Origin: Hyphobacterium marinum
GTDB taxonomy: Bacteria > Pseudomonadota > Alphaproteobacteria > Caulobacterales > Maricaulaceae
Assembly (NCBI RefSeq): GCF_036330325.1
Contig: NZ_JAZDRO010000004.1
Coordinates: 124,001-188,000, forward strand
Reading direction: 5' to 3'
DNA: 64,000 nucleotides
This document shows, in pieces, positions 39,141 through 47,910 of this stretch. Each line of letters begins with the position of its first letter. Within the stretch, counting starts at the first letter, position 1. A program made the position numbers and the translations under genes. The notes under the pieces are model-generated. The model searched no databases and had not been told where the DNA came from. It worked only from the letters and a program-made list of their open reading frames with translations.

Positions 39141-40184
39141 ATGACACCGCGCATCTGGCGCATACTGGCGGTGGCGGGCGGCGCTTTACTTCTGCTGGGG
39201 CTGTGGGGCGTCCACGCTGGCGGAGTTTCCGCTGGCCGCCTTGAAGCCCGTCTACAGCAGGCCGCCGAGGCCGCGCTGGCCGGGCGTGAGCACGGCTGGG
39301 CCGCCGTCAGCCTGAACGGTCAGACCGCAACGGTCACCGGCCAGGCCCCGAGCGATGCGGCGCGTCTCGATGCTCTGGCGGCCGTTGAGGCGGCCGAATG
39401 GGCGGGCGGCAGCTTTGCCGGCGGCGTGACGCGCGTTATCGATGACACCACCCCAACAGCGATCGACAGCGATTTCGGCTTGCGGGCCCGTGCGCTGAAT
39501 GGCCGTCTGGTGATGACCGGCGAGGTCGCGACCGACACCACGCGGGACGCGCTGACGCGGTATGCCGAACGCCTGTTCCCGGCGGGCGCGGACGTTTCGC
39601 TGCAAATCGAGGCGGACACCAGCGCCGACCCGGCGTCCGAGGAAGCGGCCCGCCGCCTTCTGGCCGAACTGGCACGTCTCGACCGGGGTTCGATCGCGGT
39701 CCGGTCCAATCGCGGCGTCCTGCATGGTGTCGCCAGCAATGGTCAGACGGCCAGTTCAACCGTCCGCGGAGCGACCGATTTGCCTGATCCCGTCATTGGG
39801 GCAGCCTATATCGAAAATGGTGGGGGTGCGGCCCTGTCGGTCATCCCGGACGCCCAGGCCTGCGGCGTGCTCTTTCATGCCGCGCTGCGCGAGGGCGATG
39901 TTCAGTTTGACCCGGCGCTCGAAACTCTCGTGGACCGGTCACGCGGTCTTCTCACCAGCCTGGGGGCCATGCTGGAAACCTGCCCGGATACGCGGTTGAC
40001 TGTGACCGTAGCCCGCGAAGGTGGTATCCCGCTCGATCCGCAGCGCCTGGCCGAGGCCCGGGCCGAGGCGGTCCGCGAGGCGCTGGTCTCCGGCGGTGCA
40101 GATGGCAGCCGGATCGGGACGGAAGTGGCCGAGCCGGGCGGTGCGATTGTCCGGTTTGAAACGACACAATTGGAAGGCGAATAG
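39141..40184 (+). CDS. BON-domain and OmpA-like envelope protein
   Basis: A 347-residue protein with an N-terminal membrane anchor (~7-25). Two or three BON-like repeats (~50-200: AAVSLNGQTATVTGQAPS; ALNGRLVMTGEVATD; VRSNRGVLHGVASN) precede a C-terminal OmpA/MotB-like domain (~245-345, with FDPALETLVDRSRGLLTSLG and RLAEARAEAVREAL). This order recalls OmpATb/ArfA of mycobacteria. It probably spans from the membrane to peptidoglycan. The stop is directly followed by the next ATG, so the two are coupled. Confidence 0.7.
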   Translation: MTPRIWRILAVAGGALLLLGLWGVHAGGVSAGRLEARLQQAAEAALAGREHGWAAVSLNGQTATVTGQAPSDAARLDALAAVEAAEWAGGSFAGGVTRVIDDTTPTAIDSDFGLRARALNGRLVMTGEVATDTTRDALTRYAERLFPAGADVSLQIEADTSADPASEEAARRLLAELARLDRGSIAVRSNRGVLHGVASNGQTASSTVRGATDLPDPVIGAAYIENGGGAALSVIPDAQACGVLFHAALREGDVQFDPALETLVDRSRGLLTSLGAMLETCPDTRLTVTVAREGGIPLDPQRLAEARAEAVREALVSGGADGSRIGTEVAEPGGAIVRFETTQLEGE

Positions 40185-40628
40185 ATGCTCTGGCTGATCT
40201 GGCAAATGTGGCTATTGCTGTTCCTGGCCTTTGGTATCGGGATCGCGGCCGGATGGCGCATCTGGTCGGGCGGTACAGGCGGCGACCGCCGGGCGCTGGT
40301 CTCGGCGCAGGAAGAAGTCTCACGTCTGCGCCGTCAGAACGATGACCTCAGCCGCTCACTCGCCGCTGCCCGCAAGGACGATGACGAGACTGTCGAGCCC
40401 GAGCCTGAAACCGAAACGCCGGTGCCCCACAACGACCTCCTGGTTATTCGCGGGCTTGGGCCGAAAGCGGCTGCGGCGCTGCGAGAAGGCGGCGTGACGT
40501 CTTTCGAACAGATCGCGGCCTGGACCGGGGACGACGTGGCGGAATGGGACGAAAAACTGAATGCGCGTGGCCGCATCACCCGTGATGACTGGGTGGGGCA
40601 GGCCAAGGCGCTGATCGACGAAGGCTGA
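40185..40628 (+). CDS. Membrane-anchored helix-hairpin-helix protein
   Basis: A 147-residue protein. N-terminal transmembrane helix (~3-25), a coiled-coil stretch (RRALVSAQEEVSRLRRQNDDLSRSL is its core), an acidic linker, then a helix-hairpin-helix region LLVIRGLGPKAAAALREGG with a long second part, as in DUF4332/flap-endonuclease-1-like proteins. It could bind nucleic acid or act as a structural domain near the membrane. It starts immediately after the BON/OmpA-like stop; the pair likely work together in the envelope. Confidence 0.7.
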   Translation: MLWLIWQMWLLLFLAFGIGIAAGWRIWSGGTGGDRRALVSAQEEVSRLRRQNDDLSRSLAAARKDDDETVEPEPETETPVPHNDLLVIRGLGPKAAAALREGGVTSFEQIAAWTGDDVAEWDEKLNARGRITRDDWVGQAKALIDEG

Positions 40629-40633
40629 GGCCG

Positions 40634-41119
40634 TCAGAGCGGCGGGACATTCGCGATCACGTCGTGCGCGTCGTAGAAGTCGGGACCATCGGGACGCGGG
40701 CCATCGCCCGTCAGAATATCCAGCGATACAGTGGTGCGCCGCACCCGGCCGGAATTGAAGCTGACGCCCAGTCCCACGCTGGACCCGCGATAGCCGCGCC
40801 CGCCAAAGCTCTGGCCCACAGATCCGCCGACACTGACCGGGCTGTCGCGGTCGCCGCGTGAATGCCGGTCGCGACCGATCACCTCGAACCAGTCGTCGCC
40901 CGCTTGCAGCGTGACCTCCGCCGCGCGGCGCAGGGCCAGGTCCTCCACCCGTCCAACGCTGACATCCGGCCCGCCGGTAAAGCCGACCCGGAAACGGTCA
41001 TTCTCGATCTGGCTGTCGTGATAGCCCGGTTCGCCGCGCGCAGAGGGCGCATAGGCCGTTGGCGTGCTGGCACAGGCGGCCAGCAGGAGAGCAGGCAGGG
41101 CGATCAGATAGCGGCACAT
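40634..41119 (-). CDS. CC0125/CC1285-family lipoprotein
   Basis: A 161-residue lipoprotein with lipobox LAAC (Cys16). The mature part has GYHDSQIENDRFRVGFTGG and LALRRAAEVTLQAGDDWFEV, the recognisable core of the Caulobacter CC0125/CC1285 family, of unknown function. A glycine-rich Ser/Gly middle (SVGGSVGQSFGGRG) precedes the last strands. It is probably outer-membrane anchored. Confidence 0.8.
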   Translation of the reverse strand: MCRYLIALPALLLAACASTPTAYAPSARGEPGYHDSQIENDRFRVGFTGGPDVSVGRVEDLALRRAAEVTLQAGDDWFEVIGRDRHSRGDRDSPVSVGGSVGQSFGGRGYRGSSVGLGVSFNSGRVRRTTVSLDILTGDGPRPDGPDFYDAHDVIANVPPL

Positions 41120-41195
41120 GGCGAGGCCTCCTGGACGGTCCCGCGATAGGCGGGTGACAGGAGTATACGCGATTTTGCCGCGCGATGTTCCGCTC

Positions 41196-41516
41196 TTATC
41201 CCGCGACCACCGCTGTGCCGCTGGCCGAGACCATCAGCATCGAGCCCTGCTCACCGATGACCTCATAGTCGAGATCGACACCGACGACGGCGTTTGCGCC
41301 GCGTTTCTGGGCTTCCTCCTGGAGTTCCCGGAGGGCGATTTCGCGTGCTTCGCGCAGGGATTTCTCATAGCTGCCCGAGCGCCCGCCAACGATGTCTCGG
41401 ATGCCGGCAAAGAGATCGCGGAACAGGTGCGCGCCGAGAATGGCCTCGCCCGTGACGACGCCCTTGTATTCGCGAATGCTCTGGCCCTCGATGTTGGGCG
41501 TGGTCGTGACGATCAT
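41196..41516 (-). CDS. YbjQ/UPF0145 family protein
   Basis: A 106-residue small protein of the YbjQ (DUF74, UPF0145) family, thought to form pentameric rings and often called heavy-metal-binding. Family marks are the N-terminal TTTPNIEGQSIREYKGVVTG and C-terminal GANAVVGVDLDYEVIG. ATG 41516 (MIVTTTP) is chosen; the upstream in-frame ATG at 41546 would add residues not in the family. AAAGGA precedes it. Confidence 0.88.
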   Translation of the reverse strand: MIVTTTPNIEGQSIREYKGVVTGEAILGAHLFRDLFAGIRDIVGGRSGSYEKSLREAREIALRELQEEAQKRGANAVVGVDLDYEVIGEQGSMLMVSASGTAVVAG

Positions 41517-41609
41517 GGCTTCTGGTCCTTTCTGCCGCTGGGACAAAGAAGCCTAACCGGCCCACAGAATGATCACAGAGGGACGCGCTGCGGCACGATC
41601 CCGGACGAT

Positions 41610-43751
41610 CTAGCCGTCGTCCTCGATGCCGAGTTTCTCCAGCATTTCCAGGGCCGTACGGGCGATGATGGCCCCGGGCGGGAAGACCGCCCGCGCGCCC
41701 ATCTGGCGCAGGACAGGTACGTCTTCGGGCGGCACGACACCGCCGACGACGATCAGCGTGTCACTGCGTCCCCGGTCGACCAGCGCGTTGCGCAACTCGG
41801 GAACCAGCGTGAGGTGACCGGCCGCGAGCGAGGACGCGGCGACGATGTCGACATCGGCTTTCGCCGCATCGTCGGCGGCTTCGGAGGGCGTCTGGAAGAG
41901 CGGGCCGATATGAACCTCCCACCCCAGATCGCCGAGCGCGGAGGCGACGACCTTCTGGCCGCGGTCGTGACCGTCCTGGCCCATTTTCGCGATATAGATC
42001 CGCGGCTTGCGGCCATGCTTGCCGGAGAATGTCGTTGCGCGCTGACGGGCGGCCTCGATCCACTCGTCCTGCCCTGCGGCTTCGAGATAAACGCCCTTCA
42101 CCCCGTCCGGCTCGGCGACATGGCGGCCCCACGCGGTCTCCAGTGCGGTCGAAATTTCCCCGACGGTGGCATGGGCGCGAGCAGCCTCGACAGCCAGCGC
42201 GAGAAGATTGCCCTTGCCGCTGCGCGCCGCCTCGGTGAGGGCCTCGAGCGCGCTCTCAACCGCGTCATCCTTCCGGTTGGCCCGGAGCGCGCGAAGCTTT
42301 TCGATCTGCTCGCGACGCACACGGGCATTGTCGACTTTCAGGACCGGGACATCCTCCTCTTCGTCGAGGCGGAACTTGTTCACGCCGACGATGGTCTGCT
42401 TGCCGGAATCGATGCGCGCCTGGGTGCGGGCCGCAGCCTCCTCGATGCGCAGTTTCGGCGTACCTTCGTCAATCGCGCGCGCCATGCCGCCCAGACGGTC
42501 GGTTTCCTCGATATGCGCCAGCGCGCGCGCGGCGAGGTCATGCGTCAGGCGCTCGACATAATGGCTGCCACCCCACGGATCGATCGCGTCGCAGAGCTTG
42601 GCCTCGGTCGCCAGCAGGAGCTGCGTATTCCGGGCGATACGCGCGGAAAAATCCGTCGGCAGGGCCAGCGCTTCGTCGAGCGAATTGGTGTGCAGCGACT
42701 GGGTATGACCATCGACGGCGGCGATGGCTTCGAGCGCCGTCCGCCCGACATTGTTAAAGACGTCCTGGGCGGTCAGCGACCAGCCGGAGGTCTGGCAGTG
42801 GGTGCGCAAAGAGAGCGACTTGTCGCTCTTCGGTGCAAAACGGTCCTTCACCAGCCGCGCCCACAGAAGCCGCGCGGCGCGCAGCTTGGCGATCTCCATG
42901 AAGACGTTCATGCCGATGCCGAAGAAGAAGGAGAGCCGCGGCGCGAAGGCGTCGACATCGAGCCCCGCCTCGACCCCGGCTTTGATGTATTCGAGGCCGT
43001 CGGCAATCGTGTAGGCGAGCTCCAGATCGGCGGGCGCGCCCGCTTCCTGCATGTGATAGCCGGAGATCGAGATCGAATTGAATTTCGGCATATTTTCAGC
43101 CGTGTAGGCGAAAATGTCCGAGACGATCCGCATCGAGTGCGCAGGGGGATAGATATAGGTGTTGCGCACCATGAATTCTTTGAGGATGTCGTTCTGGATG
43201 GTGCCCGACAGCTTCTCCGGGCTGACGCCCTGTTCCTCGCCCGCGACAATGAAGAGCGCCAGGATCGGCAGGACCGCGCCATTCATCGTCATCGACACGC
43301 TCATCCGGTCGAGCGGAATCCCGTCGAACAGCTCGCGCATGTCGAGAATGGAATCGATGGCCACGCCCGCCATGCCGACATCGCCGGTGACGCGTTCGTG
43401 GTCACTGTCATAGCCACGGTGCGTGGCGAGATCGAACGCGACCGAAAGGCCTTTCTGTCCAGCGGCGAGATTGCGCCGGTAGAAGGCGTTGGAATCCTTT
43501 GCGGTGGAGAAACCGGCATACTGACGGATCGTCCAGGGCCGCTGGAGATACATCGTCGGGTAGGGCCCGCGCAGGAATGGTGCCTTGCCAGGTACGCCGC
43601 CGATGAAATCCAGCCCTTCGGTACTGTCGGGACCGTAGGCGGGCGCTATGGCGATGCCTTCGGCAGTCATGGACTCGCGGCCCTCCGGCAGAGCGGCGGT
43701 GTCCAGTGTGTCGGGAAGGGCAATATTGGCGAAGTCAGGGAAGCGGCTCAT
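41610..43751 (-). CDS. mutB: Methylmalonyl-CoA mutase large subunit
   Basis: A 713-residue cobalamin-dependent mutase: (R)-methylmalonyl-CoA to succinyl-CoA in propionate and branched-chain breakdown. The TIM-barrel (~1-560) has the expected GGVPGKAPFLRGPYPTMYLQ start, DLATHRGYDSDH and GGSHYVE. The C-terminal B12-binding domain (~590-713) carries the base-off signature GQDGHDRG with the lower axial His, then SSLAAGH and VVGGVVPPED. It pairs with mutA: the mutA stop and mutB start share one base (TGATG). No meaB or epimerase lies in view. Confidence 0.96.
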   Translation of the reverse strand: MSRFPDFANIALPDTLDTAALPEGRESMTAEGIAIAPAYGPDSTEGLDFIGGVPGKAPFLRGPYPTMYLQRPWTIRQYAGFSTAKDSNAFYRRNLAAGQKGLSVAFDLATHRGYDSDHERVTGDVGMAGVAIDSILDMRELFDGIPLDRMSVSMTMNGAVLPILALFIVAGEEQGVSPEKLSGTIQNDILKEFMVRNTYIYPPAHSMRIVSDIFAYTAENMPKFNSISISGYHMQEAGAPADLELAYTIADGLEYIKAGVEAGLDVDAFAPRLSFFFGIGMNVFMEIAKLRAARLLWARLVKDRFAPKSDKSLSLRTHCQTSGWSLTAQDVFNNVGRTALEAIAAVDGHTQSLHTNSLDEALALPTDFSARIARNTQLLLATEAKLCDAIDPWGGSHYVERLTHDLAARALAHIEETDRLGGMARAIDEGTPKLRIEEAAARTQARIDSGKQTIVGVNKFRLDEEEDVPVLKVDNARVRREQIEKLRALRANRKDDAVESALEALTEAARSGKGNLLALAVEAARAHATVGEISTALETAWGRHVAEPDGVKGVYLEAAGQDEWIEAARQRATTFSGKHGRKPRIYIAKMGQDGHDRGQKVVASALGDLGWEVHIGPLFQTPSEAADDAAKADVDIVAASSLAAGHLTLVPELRNALVDRGRSDTLIVVGGVVPPEDVPVLRQMGARAVFPPGAIIARTALEMLEKLGIEDDG

Positions 43752-45532
43752 CACGCAATCTCCAGCACGGCGTGGGCGGCGTCGGCGTCGTCGAGCGAAT
43801 GGCTCTTCATGTGGATGAAATGATCCACCTCTGTGAAGTCCGGATCGGGCGCGCCCGCCAGCCAGACGGCTGTCGCGCCGGCTTCCTTGAGGGCCGCGGC
43901 CGTTTCGTTGGCCGCCTCGCCATAGGCTGCATCCGTGCCGCACAGGACGGCGAGCGGTGAACCGGATTTCTTGAAAGTCGCGATCAGCGCGTCACGGGTT
44001 TCGTAGGGCGCGGCTTCGCTCACGGCGAGCCCGGCCACGGCGAGCCGCCCGGCCGCAAAGGTCGCGCGGGCGTTGAAATCAGCGAGCGTGCCAAGCGTGG
44101 CAAGGAAGACGGTCCGCTTGTCCTTCGCCGCTGTGCTGCTCCGTGCGTGCCGCGCTTCGAAGGGTTCGGCGATTCGGACCGGTGCGAAGGGTGAGGGCGG
44201 CAGGTTGGCCTGCCAGTCCGTATCGGCGGCCAGGATCGGTTTCACATCGGCCGGAACGAATTGGCTGACACCGACCAGCGTGTCCCGGCCCGTCGCATGC
44301 CGTTCGATCAGGGCCGCATGGGCCGCAGCAATCTCCCCGGCAAACGGGCCTCCTGACACCGCTGCGTCGTAGCCGCCATCGCCTTCCAGTATGCGGAACT
44401 GCTCCCACGCTGCCTTGGCGAGTGACTCGGTGAGCGTCTCGTGGAGGAAGCTGCCACCGGCCGGATCGGCGACGCGGCCAATGCCGGATTCTTCCTGCAG
44501 CATAATGTGGAGATTGCGCGCCAGACGGCGGCCAAAGGCACTCGGACGGCCTATTGCATCGGTTAGCGGACGAACGGTCAGCGCATCCACGCTGGCGCAC
44601 CCGGCGGCGAAACCGGCCGTCGCGGTGCGAATGAGATTGGTCCACGGGTCGCTGGCAGAGAGCGTGCGGAAGGAGGTGACCGCCCGGATGCGGGGGCGGC
44701 GATGCTCGGAGGAGACACCGAATTGTTCGAGAATGGCGGCGAAGATGCGCCGGGCGGCCCGGATTTTGGCGATGCCGCCGTGAATGTCGGCATCGACGGC
44801 GAGTGTGACACCGATCCGCTGGGCGGCCAGGTCTGCGGAAAGACCCGATTCCATCAGGCCGCGCATTGCCCGGTTCAGCCCGGCCGCGGCAAAGGCAAGT
44901 TCCTGGACTTCCGTCCCGCCCGCATCATGTATGGCGCGGGCATCAACCAGGTGGGTTTCGATACCCGGCAAGGCGTCGCCAAGCCGCGCGGCCAGCGCGT
45001 AGCCATCGGCATCAGTCGGCGTGAGGCCCAGTCCGCCTCTCAATTCGCCGGAGGTTTTGCGGGCTGCTTCGAGCAGCGGCAAGATGTGTTCGGCGATGTC
45101 CGGCGTCGTTCCTGCGTCGAGAAAGACCGGGGCGAGCACGATATCGACCCCGTCCAGCAGACGGGCTGCATCCGACACCGACTTGACGGCGATGCCGTGC
45201 TTGCCGGACGGATCAATCTTCAGGACAAGATCACTGACGCCACCGGCAAGGTCCTCCAGAATGGCCGAATTCGCGGTTTCCGGATCGGCGTCAGAAAAGC
45301 CTTGCGCGATGCCCCAGGGCCGATACGGATCGACCGCCGCGGGCAGGGCGGTAAGGGGGCGAGGGGCCTTGGTCTCGAAGAAGACCGGCCCGCGCGCCAG
45401 TCCGCCCTGTGTCTGGCGGATGAGCGTGCGCTGAAAATCCCGGTCGCCGATAGCTCTTTGGGCCAGCGCCTGCCATTCCGCCGGGGTGAAAGTCTCGAAA
45501 TCCCCGGCAAGGTCGCGGATTGGTCCGCTCAT
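43751..45532 (-). CDS. mutA: Methylmalonyl-CoA mutase small subunit
   Basis: A 593-residue partner of MutB forming the heterodimer. A degenerate TIM-barrel domain (~60-430; DPYRPWGIAQGF, GGLGLTPTDADGYALAARL and DPAGGSFLHETLTESLAKAAW) is followed by a vestigial B12 domain (~480-593) that lacks the DxHxxG motif, as is normal for this subunit. ATG 45532 (MSGPIRD) follows GAGGACGA. First gene of the two-gene operon. Confidence 0.92.
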   Translation of the reverse strand: MSGPIRDLAGDFETFTPAEWQALAQRAIGDRDFQRTLIRQTQGGLARGPVFFETKAPRPLTALPAAVDPYRPWGIAQGFSDADPETANSAILEDLAGGVSDLVLKIDPSGKHGIAVKSVSDAARLLDGVDIVLAPVFLDAGTTPDIAEHILPLLEAARKTSGELRGGLGLTPTDADGYALAARLGDALPGIETHLVDARAIHDAGGTEVQELAFAAAGLNRAMRGLMESGLSADLAAQRIGVTLAVDADIHGGIAKIRAARRIFAAILEQFGVSSEHRRPRIRAVTSFRTLSASDPWTNLIRTATAGFAAGCASVDALTVRPLTDAIGRPSAFGRRLARNLHIMLQEESGIGRVADPAGGSFLHETLTESLAKAAWEQFRILEGDGGYDAAVSGGPFAGEIAAAHAALIERHATGRDTLVGVSQFVPADVKPILAADTDWQANLPPSPFAPVRIAEPFEARHARSSTAAKDKRTVFLATLGTLADFNARATFAAGRLAVAGLAVSEAAPYETRDALIATFKKSGSPLAVLCGTDAAYGEAANETAAALKEAGATAVWLAGAPDPDFTEVDHFIHMKSHSLDDADAAHAVLEIA

Positions 45533-45681
45533 CGCTTCGTCCTCATCATTGCACAATCGGCTTGCGGCTGCGGTTAGCACCACCCGACCCTACACGGCAA
45601 TGCGCGGGGATAGTCCGCAAAGCATCCCCGGTCGGCCCCGGCAAGGCTAGCGTTCCGGGGATAGCGGACCAGGACAATGCC

Positions 45682-47184
45682 ATGCCTATCGAGACGACGG
45701 CCAATCTTTCACTGGATTACCTCATGCCGGCGCAGGCCCAGAAGCATGTGACGGTCAATGAGAGCCTCCGCCGGCTCGATGCGCTGGTCCAGATGAGTGC
45801 GGCCAGCCGCTCGACCACTGCCCAGCCCGCGACACCGGAGGACGGTGCCGTCTACATCCTGCCGGACAGCGCGACGGGCTCGGCCTGGGATAGTCACCCC
45901 GACGGCACGCTCGCCTATTTCCGCGATGGCGAATGGGAGATGCTGGAACCGGGCCCAGGCTGGCGGGCCTATGTCGCCGATGAAAACCGGATGCTCGTCT
46001 TTGATGGTAACACCTGGATCGAGACGGCGAGCCTCGCCACCGAATTCCATAACCTCGCGAGGCTCGGTATCGGCACAGGCGCGGACGCGGCCAATCCCTT
46101 TTCCGCAAAGCTGAACGCGGCGCTGTGGACCGCCCAGTCGTCCGGCGAGGGCGGGACCGGCGACCTGCGCTACGTCCTGAACAAGGAGACGGCTGAGAAC
46201 GTCCTCTCGCTCCTGTTCCAGTCGGGCTGGTCGGGCCGCGCCGAGGTCGGCCTTGTCGGGGATGACAATCTCGGTGTGAAGGTCAGCGCCGACGGATCGG
46301 CCTGGCTGCAGGCCCTCGCCATCGACCGGAGCACGGGCCGGGTCAGCGCCGGCCTTGGTCTGGACACCGCCGCGCTGAATGGCGGGCCGCTGGGCGGGCT
46401 GCGCAACACGGTCATCAATGGCGGATTCGACGTCTGGGCGCGTGGCGACAGCCAGTCCGCGAGCGGTTTCGGTTCCGCCGACCGGTTCAGTTTTGTCTCC
46501 GACGATGCCGGGTTCGCGGTCTCGCGCGAGGCTCTGGATCCCGGGGAGATCAACGCACCGCTGTCGAGCTTTGTCCGGATAGACAAGCCGAACGCGGGCT
46601 CGTTCGCCTATTTCCAGCAGCGCATCGAGTCCGTTTGCGCGCTGGAGAACACCGACGTGACGCTGTCCTTCTGGGCGCGTTCTGCGAACGGTTCGGCAAT
46701 CAATGATATCGGCCTCTATCAGGACTTCGGCAGCGGCGGATCGGCGAAAGTCTTCAACACGTTCGACACATCAATCGCACTGACGACGGACTGGCAACGG
46801 ATTTCCCGAACCCTGGAACTGCCGTCCATCGCCGGCAAGACGACCGGCGCAGGCAACAACCTCCAGCTCTTTTTCAACCTCTTCCCGGTCGCCGCGGCTA
46901 GTGGGTCCATCGACATTGCGGGAATCCAGCTGGAACGTGGAGCCCGCATGACCCCGTTCGAATCCCGTCCGCTGGCGCTCGAAACCGCGCTCTGCCGCCG
47001 GTATTTCCAGACCCTGACGGCGCAGTCGGAAAACGGCAGCCGCCATGTCGCGCTTGCCGGATTGCGGGCCGCGCCGACTCTTTCGCTGTCCGCCGGATCA
47101 GCGAGCGCCGCAACCGCAGACGGGTTTGAGCTCAGTCACACGAGCGCCACCGCCATCACAATCGAAGCCGACGCGGAGATCTGA
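45682..47184 (+). CDS. DUF2793-containing tail-fibre-like protein
   Basis: A 500-residue protein. The N-terminal ~110 residues match DUF2793: LDYLMPAQAQKHVTVNESL, then AVYILPDSATGSAW, DGEWEMLEPGPGWRAYVAD. The remainder is glycine, serine and asparagine rich with alternating strands, like a phage fibre or receptor-binding tip, and includes a carbohydrate-binding-like stretch (SFWARSANGSAINDIGLYQDFG). DUF2793 proteins occur in phage and gene-transfer-agent surface fibres. ATG 45682 follows AGGACAATGCC. It heads a three-gene unit with a short ORF and a holin-like gene. Confidence 0.75.
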   Translation: MPIETTANLSLDYLMPAQAQKHVTVNESLRRLDALVQMSAASRSTTAQPATPEDGAVYILPDSATGSAWDSHPDGTLAYFRDGEWEMLEPGPGWRAYVADENRMLVFDGNTWIETASLATEFHNLARLGIGTGADAANPFSAKLNAALWTAQSSGEGGTGDLRYVLNKETAENVLSLLFQSGWSGRAEVGLVGDDNLGVKVSADGSAWLQALAIDRSTGRVSAGLGLDTAALNGGPLGGLRNTVINGGFDVWARGDSQSASGFGSADRFSFVSDDAGFAVSREALDPGEINAPLSSFVRIDKPNAGSFAYFQQRIESVCALENTDVTLSFWARSANGSAINDIGLYQDFGSGGSAKVFNTFDTSIALTTDWQRISRTLELPSIAGKTTGAGNNLQLFFNLFPVAAASGSIDIAGIQLERGARMTPFESRPLALETALCRRYFQTLTAQSENGSRHVALAGLRAAPTLSLSAGSASAATADGFELSHTSATAITIEADAEI

Positions 47185-47186
47185 TC

Positions 47187-47384
47187 ATGAGGCAATTCCA
47201 GGCCGCACGCTGGACCGATGACGGGCAAACGCTGGTCGAAGCCGTCCGCACCGATGGCCAGACCGTTTTCATCCCGGCCGATCTGCAGAACCGGGACTAC
47301 CGCTCGCTGATCCATGGCGATCCGGAATCGCCCGGCCAGCCGGCCATCGCGCCACTCGACATCCAGCCTCCGCATTCCTCCTGA
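47187..47384 (+). CDS. Small hypothetical protein in the fibre/holin unit
   Basis: A 65-residue soluble protein, opening MRQFQAARWTDDGQTLVEAV and with a polar Pro-rich tail. It lies 2 bp after the DUF2793 gene and 16 bp before the holin-like gene, so it is almost certainly cotranscribed. Similar small ORFs accompany fibre genes, and it may be an assembly or attachment factor. No family is named. Confidence 0.65.
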   Translation: MRQFQAARWTDDGQTLVEAVRTDGQTVFIPADLQNRDYRSLIHGDPESPGQPAIAPLDIQPPHSS

Positions 47385-47400
47385 CCGCAAGGTGACCGAT

Positions 47401-47910
47401 ATGGACTTGTTTGAACTTGGCAGCTCGGCCGCGACCGGCGGTCTCCTGGGCATGGTCGGCACCGCGATGGGCCGCGTCGCGGGCTACTTCGAAGCCCGGC
47501 AGGCCAATGCCCATGAACGCGAACGCTGGCAGCACGAACGGACGCTACAGGCCGGGGAGGCCGAACACGCAGCCCGGCGCAGCGATGTCGAGCACGCGCA
47601 CGACCGCCAGATGGCATCTTATGAAGGCCTGAGTGAAAGCCTGCGGGCCGAGGCATCTCTTGGCGAGGCCTATCGCTGGGTCAATGCCATTCGGGCTTTG
47701 GTTCGCCCGATCCTCACGCCCATCCTCTGGGCCGTCTATCTGGTCGTCTTTTTCGCTATCATTGAGGGCAATGCCCGCAACTTCCTCTCGGCGGACGCGC
47801 AGGACGAATTCATCGGCTATTTCATCGCCAATATCGCTTTTGCCGCGTCGGCGGCGACACTGTGGTGGTTCGGGGACCGGGCCCTGCCGCCGCGCGACGG
47901 ACGCCGTTAG
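47401..47910 (+). CDS. Holin-like membrane protein
   Basis: A 169-residue protein. An N-terminal glycine-rich helix (TGGLLGMVGTAMGRVAGYF) is followed by a long charged coiled-coil (~30-90; NAHERERWQHERTLQAGEAE) and two transmembrane helices (LTPILWAVYLVVFFAIIEG; FIANIAFAASAATLWWFGD). This topology resembles 3TM holin-type proteins of phage-like units. No endolysin gene is adjacent. The 3' end overlaps the 3' end of the convergent proline iminopeptidase gene by 4 bp. Confidence 0.6.
   Translation: MDLFELGSSAATGGLLGMVGTAMGRVAGYFEARQANAHERERWQHERTLQAGEAEHAARRSDVEHAHDRQMASYEGLSESLRAEASLGEAYRWVNAIRALVRPILTPILWAVYLVVFFAIIEGNARNFLSADAQDEFIGYFIANIAFAASAATLWWFGDRALPPRDGRR

Noticed and set aside
41118..43823. 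901-residue open frame on the plus strand
   Set aside because: Antisense to mutB, whose product has full family motifs. The frame is open because of high GC codon bias and shows no domain.
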